Source: Proteromonas lacertae
Lineage: Eukaryota > Sar > Bigyra > Opalinata > Proteromonadidae
Assembly: GCA_002245135.1 (NCBI GenBank)
Contig: NGBS01000591.1
Coordinates: 1 to 64,000 of the forward strand
DNA length: 64,000 bases
Direction of reading: 5' to 3'
The position numbers and the translations under genes are program-made. Positions 43,600-55,323 of this stretch are shown here, one piece after another (the stretch's first letter is position 1; each line of letters begins with the position of its first letter). Under the pieces are notes generated by a model, which was not told the origin of the DNA, ran no database searches, and saw nothing but the letters and a program-made list of their open reading frames with translations.

Positions 43600-44400
43600 A
43601 CGAAGAAATAGATAAATTATGCTTAAGTGGTACAAACACATGGACATTTGATTAGAAAAAGTATGACAAATATTTGAATAACATTACTTATTACAAACTC
43701 AAAAAGTATAAAGTGGAGAATAATAAACTCTACTTCGAAGATAAGTTGGTAGTGAAATTGGAAGAAAGTTTTGATATACTGGATGATATTCATAGATCTC
43801 ATGGGCATAGAAGAGAGCGTTTCATGATGCAAAATATTTTGGTATAACAAGAGACATGATTAGGATCTATTTAAATCATATGATTTTTGTCACAAAATTA
43901 ATAAGATTAGCCGTAGCAATCCAATACAACCAATTATATCTCATGCATCAAGAGAAAGGATACTGATTGATTTAATAAATATGAGCAAATATCATTCAAA
44001 TGAAAAATTTCTTTTATCTATTATTGATTATTATTGTAGTTTTATTATGATTTATTGTCAAAAGACAAAAAGTGCCAAAGAAACAGCAGAAAATATTAAA
44101 AGTTATATACGAATTTTCGGTGCCCATCAATTATTCAATCTGATAACGGACCTGAGTTTGTCAACAGTATATTAGTAAAGAATATGTAGTATATATAATA
44201 AATATAATATTAGTTTAAAAGGAAAGTTTATAACTCCTTTATCGAATCACAAGCTCGTATTAGGCATATACAGGAGGCATTTAAATTTTCCACTATTCAA
44301 TAGATATGCCTCAATCTTATAAAAACGTATGAAATTATGTAAATATACCTGCTGAAGATGTTATAAACACAGCCAAACGGAAAGCTTGGCTATACAGTTT
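43600..44400 (+). pseudogene. Ginger/KRBA2-like integrase relic
   Basis: Broken coding sequence shows HRSHGHRRERF (zinc-finger-like region), ASRERILIDLINMSKY, FLLSIIDYYCSFIMIYC, KSAKETAENIKSYIRIFGAH and traces of QSDNGPEF around 44140, all on the plus strand but in shifting frames. This is the order of an rve integrase of the kind found in Ginger/KRBA2-type transposons. It differs from the integrase of the viral-like element. It abuts the hAT relic to its right. Confidence 0.6.
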
Positions 44401-44402
44401 CA

Positions 44403-45929
44403 TGGGCTAAAGACTTTATACAAAAGAATGGAATGTCAGAGAGAAGGGTTACAACCACAAAAATGGCTTCCTTGCCTACAAATTGGACAGAATTAGGTCA
44501 GAATATGGTTAAGTGTATGAAAGTTTTAATTAAAAATCACAATATTGGAAGCATAGAATCAAGTAGTTTTAAGGAATTGATCAGATTAATCAATCCCAAA
44601 ATAAAGCTGGCAGGAATAAAAAAGCTAAAGAAGAAGATAAATGAGGAAGGAGAAAAAATATTAGACGAATTTTCTAAAAGTGAAGATATGTTCTGCGTTA
44701 TTTTGGATCAGTGGCAAAATGTAATAGGTGAAAGTATATACAATATAGCTTGTAAAAATAGATGCAAAGAAAAAGAAACAGCAGAAAACATAGCAAAGAT
44801 GATTGAATTAACATTAGAAAAGAATAACATACCTATAAAGCAAGTTGTAGGCATATGTACTGACAATAATATCACTATGCGTAGTGTTGGTAAAGTATTA
44901 CAAACAACAAATAATATAATAATATCAAGTGGATGTATCAGTCACATATTAAACATAATATAAGAGTATATTTGATTATTGTACAAGAATTACCCATTAA
45001 ATAAAACATTCAGAAACAATTAGATTGGTAATTTTTAACAAATTAAAGAGATTCTTGAGAATAGACAAAGGTTCAGAAACTAGATGGAGTTCAGTGTCAA
45101 AAATGTTTAAAGGTGGATAACCAGTTGATATTATCAGAAATTAACTTGTTAGACAAATCAAAAGTTCCTCTTATTGATGAATTATACAAAATATTAAACT
45201 ATTTATGTGGAAAGATCCACATTCTCAGTAGGGATGATGCTTCATTGTCTGATGCGTATCATGTTTATACTTCATTGAAAAAGGATTTATCGAATTATTC
45301 AAACGAGAAAGAGATCAAGCTTATTATTGAAAAGGAGAAAAAGCTGATCAATAGAAACATTTTAATCCTCAGTGATTATTTGGAGATAAATAGTAAGACA
45401 AAATTTTCAGAACAACAAAAGAACGATATAAAAATGTATATTATAACCAAATTCAGTAATGTAACAAATGATGATTTAGGAACAGAGTTATATTATTTTG
45501 AAAACAGACTTCCATATAAAAATGGATGTAAGTATCCGAAAGATGTAAGCAGCAAAATATTTTTTAGTTCATATGATCATGTTATACCAACCTTCAAAAA
45601 ATCTTTAATATATTACAAACCATGCCAACATCTTCAGCATTTATTGAAAGGAGTTTTTCTGTGGAAAGCTGTATACATACAACTCGAAGAAACAGATTAA
45701 ATCTTGTATTGCTAAACAACATGATGAGAATGAAATTCCATCAATTTAAACAGAAAATGAGAGAAAATAATTATGAGTTAGTGACTATGAAGATTACATT
45801 CATACAGAAACTGAATCAAATGTTTTAGACTTAACAATAGAAGAAGAAGAAGAGAGTAGAGTTTCAAGCATAGAAGAAGATGAGAGTTTTTCAGATGATG
45901 AAGAAATAGTAGGAAGTCCTTATTTCTAA
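44403..45929 (+). pseudogene. hAT-superfamily transposase, frame-shifted
   Basis: The N-terminal part reads TNWTELGQNMVKCMKVLI, SFKELIRLINPKIKL and ILDQWQNVIGESIYNIA (first catalytic Asp region), then ICTDNNITMRSV and ISSGCISHILNII. The C-terminus has TSSAFIERSFSVES and TTRRNRLNLVLL, the hAT dimerisation block. An acidic tail (EEEEESRVSSIEEDESF) ends at TAA 45929. At least three shifts or stops separate the parts. It is not the source of the young hAT copies: their residual tail (SEPERIFSEDG) differs. Confidence 0.78.
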
Positions 45930-46513
45930 TATATTCATTATATCAATTTATTATTTTCATAATCTTTCTACTGTTTTTTTTTATTATATATAAAATTAAT
46001 TAATAATAAATTCAAAAATAATAATGAAAATATATGGCAATATAATCCTTAAATTAAAATTATTTTCAAAATAAAAAGTAGATATTATTTTGTATGTTTC
46101 ATTTGCAAAGGACGTCCTTTTTGATTTCGTCCCGCGTCATGTCCCTGTCCTGACCTTGGCCTGACTCTGTCCTGCCTAACTCAGATTTATAGTATTATTA
46201 TTACTTTTAGCTATTGATAATGGATGTTTACTATTGTATTAAATATATGAGGTTTTCTTTAAAAGAATGTATTTAATGAACTTTATATAATAGTATTTTA
46301 TGTTTAGTTAAGATGATATGATTGAATATATTAATGAAATTTTCTTTAAAATAACTTCAATTGACGGAGGAGAAAAGAATTGTTAAGCTTTAGAGAATAA
46401 TAATTCAAAACAAAATGCTAGTTATAACATAAAATATTTCGATTTATGCTAATTAGATGTTGAAATGAATAAACAATAAAAAAATATTGAAAGAAAACTA
46501 AGTCACATTAACA
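45930..46513. other. Intergenic stretch with a locally GC-rich patch
   Basis: No gene is visible. At 46105-46185 the sequence is unusually GC-rich, with repeated GTCC/TGTCCTG units (CCCTGTCCTGACCTTGGCC). It may be the terminal region of the adjacent hAT relic. Confidence 0.45.
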
Positions 46514-48193
46514 TTAACAGAGGTAGTTTCCTTTTCCATATTCTAATATAGACTCGCTATTAATTACTAATTTAGTTTTGAAAATACCATTTCTTTCATT
46601 CTTTCTTTCAAATCCGTTGTTCTGAATATTTAAATTGTTGATTGTAGCACATCCTCCACTTTTAACTTTAATTGATAAACACCCTTTTAAATGTAAATTT
46701 TTAATATAAACATTTCCTTTAATTACAAGTTTTGAATTACTTTCAATAATTATATTTCCTTTTAAATGATCAATAATTGTGCTTGTTGTATTACTTATTA
46801 AAGGATCTATATGAATAATGCAATTTCCCCCTATTTTCCATCCTAATTTACATAACTTCTTGTAATTTTTAATGTATAAATTATTTTCTCCACTATCTGG
46901 CGAATAAAACTCAGAATTGCCAGATATTTCTTTTACTGGATTAAAACATAACCATCGTGGCATATTCACACTTATATTTTTTGAATCTTTTTCACTTAGT
47001 AATAAATAATCTTGCAAAACTGTTTCAGTTCTAAAAGATTTAAAATCACTTGATAATACATATTCTGGTAATGATTTATTACTTTCATGTAGAGTATTAT
47101 AATATTTAACTAATTCAAAACATATTATATTAGTTACAGCTGGATATAATGATTCTGATTTATCAAAATAATTTATATCTTCTCCTAACAATATTGGTAA
47201 AAGAGAATAATCTATTGCCCTTACATTATAAAATCTACCATTTTCTTCACATGAACATAGAATTGATGCTTTCTCTCCTTTATATCTTTCTACAGTTAAA
47301 TAATTAACATCTACTCCATTATCTATTGTACTTCCAATTAAAACTGGAATTGCTTCAAATGCTAATGAATTTGTGTCTTGAAAAATAACTAGATATTTAA
47401 TACCTTTAGACTTCCATATATCTAATACTCCTTTCTACAATATAATTACATATATACAGAGTATAATAGATTATGAATATCACCATGTCCATGTGGTTTA
47501 CTTATTATTTTACTATTTTCGCATAACAAGTTGCAATCTTCATCACCAAATGATGGTACGTTAATTTGTTGAATAATTATTGCATTATTCTTATTTAAAC
47601 CAAAATAATTGTTCTCTTCAAGATAATGTTTAACTCTTTTATCAGTAGATTGCGAAGTCATTATGCAAATATGAATTGATTGATTTGTACTAATTTGATA
47701 TGATTTTATGTATTGAAAATATAGGTTTAAATGTGATAATCCACTGATCTGATCTACATTTAAAGCTAACTTTCAATATAATACATGAATTTATACTTTA
47801 ATAGAATTAAAATTTAGACTCTCACCTAATCCTCCTGCAACAAGCACAAATCCACATTTATTTATATTATTTATTCCAATTCTTTCATATTTTTTAAAAG
47901 ATTCGTCTAAATAACTGATATTTATGCTTTGAGGGAGTGATATATTATCAATTTTCATGCAATTATTATTTTTATATTTATTCACTATAATTTTAGCTCT
48001 TCTTATATATTCTATAATTCCTTCTTTTAATATATGATTGTAATACACAATTTCATTGCATATACTTTTTAATTCTAGAATAAATCAGGATAATACTTTT
48101 ATTCTTTCTTGCATATTCGATTAATCTTGTCTGTTTGCAGGATAAAAGTAAATAATATCCATAATAATATAACACAAAATCTGAAAAAAACAT
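46514..48193 (-). CDS. UDP-sugar pyrophosphorylase-like protein
   Basis: Related enzymes make UDP-sugars from sugar-1-phosphates and UTP, supplying glycosyltransferases. From the ATG at 48193 (MFFSDFVLYYYGYYLLLS), spliced exons give FVLVAGGLGESLNFNSIK, ICIMTSQSTDKRVKHYLEE, NNYFGLN, KPHGHGDIHNLLYS, IFQDTNSLAF and NMPRWLCFNP. These are the family blocks in order. A beta-helix-like C-terminus (SNSKLVIKGNVYIKNLHLKG) ends GKGNYLC with TAA. The nucleotide-binding loop has Ser where most members have Arg (GGLGES for GGLGER). At least four introns are present. Confidence 0.78.
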
Positions 48194-48574
48194 ATACAAT
48201 ATCTAAAACCTAATAGACATACACATTTACTTAGCTATATTACAGGATGATATAACATATCTTTGGAAGGATTTTCTATTAATAAGAAAGTATTTCGAGG
48301 TGGATATATGGGAGTAAATGCACTACTTGTATTAACTACGTTTATAACATTAAATCAATATCATATTCTATTGGTAAAATAATTTTATACTATAAGCAGC
48401 AAAAATGCAGATTTTGATATTTTGATTTAAATTAATATTAGAATATAATTGTTCTTCATTTTCATCATTAAATAATTGTTATAATTATGCTATTTTTGTT
48501 AATTATACTGATTATATCATTTCTTATTACATATATCGTTAAAATTATATAATAACATTTTAAAAGATAATATA

Positions 48575-48663
48575 TATCCACTTTATAGTTATAACACTAC
48601 TGATTATTGCCTTATTTTATCAATATGTAATAATCAGTATTAATATGACTGTAAAAGTGGATA
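48575..48663. mobile_element. Short MITE-like hairpin
   Basis: TATCCACTTT and its complement bracket an inner inverted pair ACTGATTATT / AATAATCAGT (48599-48608, 48629-48638), all within 89 bp. Confidence 0.55.
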
Positions 48664-49059
48664 AATATTTTCTCATATACTTAGTTCATTATCCAATAAT
48701 AATCATAAATAGTTTAATATATAGCAATAACAACAGCAATAGTTTGATTAACAATCATTTCACTATAATGTAAAATCCTTATGGAATTAAACCGCTTGCA
48801 AAGAAGCATTAACTAAAGCTTGGTATAGATTCACTATCACATGAGATATTAAACGAAAAGTTTACTACACTAGTATAAAATATATGAAAAACTCTATCTT
48901 CTATTCTAATATGTGGAATTATACTAAACTCCATATATTGTTCTAATCACACAAGAATTATAAAATAAAGAATTCAAAGCTACAAATATTTTACAAATAG
49001 TTGGGATGAAACTTATACTTTCACAATATTTGTATGGTGTTTTTCAGTTTGGTTACACA

Positions 49060-49117
49060 GTATATATATGGGACTTCTACCCCATGTCGCACTGTCCTAA
49101 ATAGTATTTTAGGGACA
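49060..49117. repeat. Diverged relative of the viral-like element's terminal repeat
   Basis: GTATATATATGGGACTT...CATGTCGCACTGTCCTAA..TTTTAGGG aligns by eye with the element terminus GTATATAAATGGGACTC...AATGTCACAGAGTCCTAA..TTCTAGGG. There is no second end nearby. Confidence 0.6.
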
Positions 49118-49199
49118 ACTAGTTTTCATTTCTATTATAGACTGAGATTTACTTGTAAAGACTGAGATTCACTTCAGTAGTATAATAATTCTTGGCCGA

Positions 49200-49620
49200 T
49201 CTTAACTTTAACTACTTATTGTTTTTTATGAACTTCTTCAATCAACTAGAGCTTTAGGCAAGCAAGAAGTGAAGCAAATTTCCCAGCAGTTGTTTATTTA
49301 AACGCAAGTCCAACTCAAATTACAGTAACAGCGTCAATGAGGAATTAGGAATTCATTATTGCCAATGTATCTACGGTCAAATGATTTTGAAATATTCAGA
49401 TCATTCATCCTCCATTTGATTAATGAATTAAAGGAGTTAGGCAAATTTGTATTTTTTATGGAAACAGAAAATTAATATTAGATTCTGGAAACAAAATATT
49501 GTTCAACGAAACATACAGTACCCAATGCATCCAATAGAAAATATATTTTCTTTTGGAAAAAGTGCGCTAAAACAGTTCAACATATCTATCATTCTATACG
49601 TTTAGATGTAATTAATAGAA
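49200..49620 (+). pseudogene. Tc1/IS630-like transposase relic
   Basis: Broken frames end with YPMHPIENIFSFGKSALK (about 49516), matching the yxPxxNPIExxFsxxK motif before the last catalytic acid of Tc1/IS630 enzymes. Upstream traces are weak. Confidence 0.5.
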
Positions 49621-49866
49621 AAAATATATAGAAAACACTTTTATTACAATTTATAGCGTTATATTATCATTAATGTGCATTTATTTATTTTAAGTGAAAA
49701 GAATAATTTCGCAAGTATTATGAAAACAAACTTGAAATTTTGGACATTTTATGGAAAATTATCATAACTATTATGATTATTATCGCAACCAAACAGAAAA
49801 ACACTGTAACATAGATTTCTCACAAAAATAATAATATAAAATTATTAGTTATATAAACACAAAACT

Positions 49867-51374
49867 TTAGTTGCTTCTTTTTTGATGAATTCTATTAATG
49901 CAATAACATCCTCCTGTAATTTTATAATTTGTACATGAGTTGTTATAAGGAATTTCACTAAATAGAGATTTATATAAATACTTTCTATTCTATAACTTAA
50001 TATTATATACAGCTATACGGACATTGAGGTAGACAAATACATTAAAGTGTTATATATCTCAAAAGCAGTAATAAATTTAAATTGATTGTAATGAAGTATC
50101 TTCTTTAATTCTTTTTGTTTCTTAAGAAAATATTTAGGTATAATCTACTCAATAAACTTGTCATTATAATAATATACAATCTGTAAAAGGGGTAAAGCTC
50201 TATCTGCAACACCAAACTATTAAAACTATTATACATAGTAACATACTTCAGTTTGTGAATATTTTCCGTAGTGCATTCCATGATCTGATAATATTATACT
50301 TATTGATGAATTTAAAAATCCTGCATCTATTTTGATATTTTATAATATGAAAATACTATTCAATTTCATTAGATGTTTAGCAAAATCTTTATCTACTCTT
50401 GTAATTGATTGAAATGATGGATCGTGCGATTCAGTAAAAGATGTATATGAGAAAGTCTTAATTTTATTCGCATTATAGTATATTAATGCGTCTTCAAGAT
50501 AATTAAGCTGCCATTCATGATGCTGTTTATTTCCTATACATTTAGGTGACCATGAATAAAGCGCAACATTTGCTATTTCATCGCAAGTACGTTGTATATT
50601 ATGGTGAATGTTTATAGATATGTTTTTGTATTTATTATAAAATGCAAGGTGTTTGTCACATTCTGCTAAATTAGAAATAATTGTAAAATTGTTCTTAATA
50701 AAAGATGATAATATAAAATCATTTGGCTTTTCGCCATAATAACTGCCATAGAACAAAGGGAAAAAATTTGGTTTTGAATTAATACCTATTGTGTGATATA
50801 ATTCGAAAGTGTAAATGTAAAAGCTTCTTTTTAATTGATCTATATATTTGTTTGTATCAGTCATTTGATGATAATATCTGAACCTTGATAATGCATCAAA
50901 TAAATATATATTGATAGAAAGTTTCTTTTTGCTACTGCTGTAATATATATTTTTATTTGGAATAAAATTAAAAATAAATTCACTTATATTGTTATAACTG
51001 ATTATTTTATTCATTTCATATTTTAGCTTATAAGTTTCATATCTCTAAGCAATAACATCAAAATATACCTTAAAATATTTAATATTACTATTTAATATAC
51101 TATTATAAATCCAATATTCAATGAATTTAACATCTTCATTAAATGTTACATTGTTTCCTTCGTTTGAGACTAATTTGTTTCTTTTGCAGTAATTTCTTCT
51201 TTTAATTGGGAATGAATAATTTAATTTTATGTAACAAGGCAAATTACATATCCTTTTATCCTTAATTCCATGTAAGTTATATCTACATAATGTTAAGAAG
51301 AGTATTGTATTTTTATGATTAAAGGAAATTAAAATAAATGGGATAATAACAATAAAAATATTGATTGTTTTCAT
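49867..51374 (-). CDS. DUF229-family protein (alkaline phosphatase/sulfatase-like)
   Basis: From the ATG at 51374 a signal anchor (INIFIVIIPFILISF) precedes spliced exons. Motifs include INIYLFDALSRFRYYHQMTD (family D.SR..f.R.MP.T), PNFFPLFYG, DEIANVALYSW, HEWQLNYLEDAL, FTESHDPSF, then SIILSDHGMHYGKY (metal-binding SDHG), ADRALPLLQII and AFEIYNTLMYLSTS. The end is SLFSEIPYNNSCTNYKITGG followed by CYC. This is the complete DUF229 order. The family belongs to the alkaline phosphatase fold, and its substrate is unknown. Location within the glycan cluster suggests phospho- or sulfo-glycan editing, which is inference. Confidence 0.8.
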
Positions 51375-51424
51375 TAGAAGAGCTAATATTTATATTTTTA
51401 TAATTTAAAGAATAGTAATTATAA

Positions 51425-52264
51425 GTTATTGTTTTTGTAAAAATAATTAAATTTCGCTTAATCTATCATATCCTGTTCATAATTTTAATAATCTATAATT
51501 CATTCCTTTATATTAGTATAATATCAAAATCTTCAAATAATTATCCATTTTGCTTATCATTAATAATACCAGCAACTAGTGATGATTATTTGAGATGCTA
51601 TAACGTACTAAAGAATAGCATATGCAAATCAATATTACATCCCTATGAAATTGTATTAATAATTTCTGGTTATGAAAAAATTAAAGAACATAATTCATTT
51701 ATTAATAGTATAAAGAATTGTGCTAATAAAACAGTAATTATTTATAGAAAAAAGACTTACAATGCTGCAGAAAACAGGAATCTAGGGTATAAAAAATCTC
51801 ATTGTTCAATTATTTCTTTCTTTGATGTAGATGATGTAATGTCCATCTATAGAATTTTTATTTTAAACAAAATATTTAAAGAAAATAAATATGTAGATGT
51901 TGTGCTTCATCCATCATTTAAAAATAATAGTTTGTTAGATAAAATTAATTTGATCAAATTATACAATAAATATATTGTTGTGAATCAATTCAACATAATT
52001 ACTTGGAAATGTAAAAGAACATATACATTCGATGGTAGAATTAACAAATGTGATATCTCAAATACTTTCTATATCACCAACGGTTGGCCTACTTTAAAAA
52101 GGAGAATTATGGATACTATTAAATTTAATGAATCACTATACTCCACTGAAGATTTAGATTTTCTAACAAAAGTAGTTAAAGATGGACATAAAGTGTCTTT
52201 ATTTAAATATCCTTTAGGATTTTATATAAAAGATAACACATGTAATTACAATAGAACATTATAA
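51425..52264 (+). CDS. GT2-like glycosyltransferase, paralog of 54407-55255
   Basis: The frame is open from 51425 but has no ATG before 51590, so the true start is missing or in an unseen exon. After a hydrophobic N-terminus (LFIILIIYNSFLYISII) the domain begins CLSLIIPATSDDYLRCY, then EIVLIISGYEKI, AAENRNLGYKKSHCSIISFF, DVDDVMSIYRIFIL (DxD), VVLHPSF, ITNGWPTLKRRIMD and STEDLDFLTKVV (acidic general-base region). The paralog shares every block. It is probably a Golgi or ER enzyme; the sugar is unknown. Confidence 0.7.
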   Translation, partial: VIVFVKIIKFRLIYHILFIILIIYNSFLYISIISKSSNNYPFCLSLIIPATSDDYLRCYNVLKNSICKSILHPYEIVLIISGYEKIKEHNSFINSIKNCANKTVIIYRKKTYNAAENRNLGYKKSHCSIISFFDVDDVMSIYRIFILNKIFKENKYVDVVLHPSFKNNSLLDKINLIKLYNKYIVVNQFNIITWKCKRTYTFDGRINKCDISNTFYITNGWPTLKRRIMDTIKFNESLYSTEDLDFLTKVVKDGHKVSLFKYPLGFYIKDNTCNYNRTL

Positions 52265-52280
52265 AAATGAAAAAATAGTA

Positions 52281-53336
52281 ATGATTATAATAATAGTGAA
52301 TATTTTATTCTTTTTTACTACTAATATATTATTATCATCATATATATTGATAAATTCTAAAAATAAAATTCCAAAAATTAATTTACTATTGATATTTCCA
52401 AAAATTGGAAACCATGGGCCTGCTACATTGGCAGATTCTTATTCAAATGCTATAAAGGTTTTAAATAAAAGCATGTTCATAAGAACATATTTTAATATTA
52501 TTCTAATGAGACATATTTCATAGAGTTATTACTTAATCTATGGTAATAAAACTAGCAATATTATTTGGTTTTTATTTAATGATTATTTCTCCAATTTAAA
52601 CATCGCAAATACTATAAAAGCACATAAAAATACAATATATGGACCAATGGTTAGTCCTAAAAAATGGTTTAAATTTCCAATGAATGAAACTTATGAAATG
52701 AATTGGAGCCTTTGCATTAACAAAATTTTTGCTTATGTTGTGCAATCAGAAAGAGTAAAATTACATTTACTTAATCATTCTATGAAAATTAAAGATATTG
52801 ATAAAAAATATATTGTATCACATGGATGTTTATATATAAATACAACATATAATGTAACGCTATGGAGAAATAGAAAAAATGATATATTAATATATGCAAA
52901 ATTTGCTGATATGAATAAAGAAGATAAATTAAAGAGTTTAATTAATATATTAAGAATGAATTATACAATTGAAATAATAAAATATGGTAATCATACAAAA
53001 GAATCTTTGTTAAATTCTTCAATGAATAGTAAAATACTATTATATTATTCATTTTACGATTGTTGGCCATCATCTTTAATGGAGATGCAAATTACAGGAG
53101 TATTTTGCATAGTGCAGCAATGTGAATTTATAGACACGTATGGTATTTGTATAGAAAACTTTGACAAAAATAATAATAAAATAATCAATGCAGTTGTTGA
53201 ATCACTGTCATTTTATCATAGTCCAAAAATAATAGCTAGTCATTATTCTTACAGAAATAATTGTCTAAGAATATTAAACGATACATTATTAGATATATAC
53301 TATAGAAAAACTCAAAATAGAATTAGAAAAATATAA
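52281..53336 (+). CDS. GT4-like (GT-B fold) glycosyltransferase with an internal TAG
   Basis: An N-terminal anchor (IIIIVNILFFFTTNILLSSY) leads to INLLLIFPKIGNHGPATLAD, then TIYGPMVSPKKWFKF, YVVQSERVKLHLL, VSHGCLYINTTYNVTLWRN, ILIYAKFADMNKEDKL and the GT4 C-terminal pattern YYSFYDCWPSSLMEMQITGV. A TAG at 52521-52523 lies in the same frame as both sides. It can be removed by a GT...TAG intron from 52459, which is longer than usual (65 nt) and lacks GTAT, or it is a recent nonsense change. Confidence 0.65.
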
Positions 53337-53343
53337 CATAAAT

Positions 53344-54431
53344 ATGAATAATAGAAATAATTCTTCTCTATTTTTAACATACATTATATTTTTACTATAT
53401 TCAATTATTTACTTCAATACAACTCTTACACCTCAAGTTGGCATAATGTCTTTTATTCACGATAAAACGGGGTTTGGAAATAAAATGGCAGGAATATCTT
53501 CTGCTCTAGCATTTTCAATTATATCAAAAAAACAATTCTATTGTATATTAATGTCGAATCTATTCTAGTATGTGGATGGAAAAATTCAAATTATTTCTTC
53601 AGAATTAATTACTATTATAGAAATACATGCAACATCACAATATCTAGCTATTTTTCTTTAACACCTTACATATATTGTGAAGAATATATTCAAGTTTTTA
53701 AGTATATAATCTATAGTAGAAATAATGTTAAAATATTTTCAAGTCATGATTTAATTCCTTCATCACTTAAAGACAAGTATTTTATTAAAAAATTTATACT
53801 TCACAAATTAATATCTGCTACAATTAAATCTACAATTTATGAAATGGCAATTGAAATAAATTTCTTGCTTTATAAGCATTATATTTCTTTTCCGCAGTAT
53901 ATAGTAAAAAAGGTGAAAGAGTATGTTAATCAATTTAATCACAATTATAAAATTGGTATACAAACAAGAATAGGAGATAAGTGTTTTAAAAGTAAATGTG
54001 GAGTCAAACATAAATATATGCAGACTCTTATAACAGAAATTAAAAAACTTACAAAGGAGAAATATATTATTTTCTATATTAGCGATGCACAAATCAATAT
54101 ATCGCATTATTTTAATACTTCAGTATATATTTTTGAAAGGAATGAAAAACCTTGGCATAGTAAAAGTATTTCAAAATTATTTACAGAGAAGAAAAAAATA
54201 ATAAAATTAATAGGGGATTTAATATTTTATTCTTATTCTCAGTCATATTTGATTTCTCCATTGAGTACATATGGATTGTTAGGATTTCATATAGGAGCTT
54301 TATACAATAACTCAATAAAACCATTTAGAATTACAGGTTATAAGAACATAAATGTTATATACGATATTTTTAAAATAGTTGATCTAAAAGTAAAGTGTAG
54401 AAAATATTACTGGAATGAAGAACATATTTGA
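53344..54431 (+). CDS. Fucosyltransferase-like enzyme
   Basis: Two exons flank a 26-nt intron at 53543-53568 (GTATATTA...TTCTAG). The first encodes an anchor (LFLTYIIFLLYSIIYFN) and FIHDKTGFGNKMAGISSALA, the G.GN...G..SA motif of GT37/GT11-type fucosyltransferases. The second begins CGWKNSNYFF and carries YKIGIQTRIGDKCF, the HxGD/RxGD nucleotide-sugar motif, then YIIFYISDAQ and LISPLSTYGLLGFHIGALYN. It ends YYWNEEHI with TGA, overlapping the convergent gene by 25 bp. Confidence 0.7.
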
Positions 54432-55255
54432 TGATTCAAGCACGAATTGTCTTTAACATAATAGCCTAGTGTAGCATTAATAATTGATACATTATATCTA
54501 TTTATTACAATATGAGAATTAAAATCAGTATCTTGCCCATAGTTTAAAGATTCATTATATTTAATTTTATCTAAAATATATCTTCGCATTGTAGGCCAAC
54601 CATTATGAATATTTTCTTTTTTTATTTCATTTATATATTTGCAACACCATTTCTGATGAGTCATTTCATTGACATAATTTAGTTTATACATATTATATAT
54701 ATGTTTATACGATATATTGAATTTATATTTTAAATAACTACCCTTCATATTGTTCGACTGAAGATATTTACAGTTTGTTGTATATTTATGTAAAACAAAT
54801 TCTACGGTTTTATCTATTTTAAATAAATTATAAAGTATATGAAGTCTATTTTCTGACATTACATCATCCATATCAAAATAAGTTACAATTGGACATTTGC
54901 TTAACAAAAAGCCATAGTTTCGGTTAGATGCGGCATTTTCTCTAGTTTTTCTTAATCCTAAAATAATTTTATTATCCATTCTTAATGTTTTACTAATCAT
55001 TTTTATCTTAGTAAAATTAGAAACTCCACTAATAGTAAGTATTATTTCATCAGCAAAAGAAAAGCTTAAGTAGTTGTAGAAAAACTGCTTATAGCATCTA
55101 AAAAAATCAATTTCTGTAGAAGGAATGATTAATGACATACAATACTGTGAATAATTTTTATTTTTATTCTTTCTATCTAATATTAGAGAAACTAAGATAA
55201 TATAAACAGAAAATATATATAAGATAAGAAATACATAAGTAATATTTCTTGTCAT
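54407..55255 (-). CDS. GT2-like glycosyltransferase, paralog of 51425-52264
   Basis: This frame of 282 codons starts MTRNITYVFLILYIFSVY, an uncleaved anchor. Motifs include YCMSLIIPSTEIDFFRCY, EIILTISGVSNF, AASNRNYGFLLSKCPIVTYF, DMDDVMSENRLHIL (DxD), INGWPTMRRYILDK-type block and YGQDTDFNSHIVI. It is intronless and intact, and completes the N-terminus that its paralog lacks. It is convergent with the fucosyltransferase-like gene. Confidence 0.78.
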   Translation of the reverse strand: MTRNITYVFLILYIFSVYIILVSLILDRKNKNKNYSQYCMSLIIPSTEIDFFRCYKQFFYNYLSFSFADEIILTISGVSNFTKIKMISKTLRMDNKIILGLRKTRENAASNRNYGFLLSKCPIVTYFDMDDVMSENRLHILYNLFKIDKTVEFVLHKYTTNCKYLQSNNMKGSYLKYKFNISYKHIYNMYKLNYVNEMTHQKWCCKYINEIKKENIHNGWPTMRRYILDKIKYNESLNYGQDTDFNSHIVINRYNVSIINATLGYYVKDNSCLNHQICSSFQ

Positions 55256-55323
55256 AATAATTTTTATTAAATAATCAAATGAACGAATGTTTCAAATAAA
55301 TTTCTTATAAATTTGTTAAATTT

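Larger units (their letters stand above)
48194..49866. other. Long gene-free stretch with several relics
   Basis: I see no intact gene. It holds a short frame at about 48250-48380 (SLEGFSINKKVFRGGYMG), a MITE-like hairpin at 48575-48663, a relic of the viral-like terminal repeat at 49060-49117 and a Tc1-like transposase relic at 49200-49620. This is the largest gene-free interval in the window. Confidence 0.6.

Noticed and set aside
53808-54107. A 99-codon minus-strand frame
   Set aside because: It lies antisense inside the fucosyltransferase-like gene, whose own motifs are clear.
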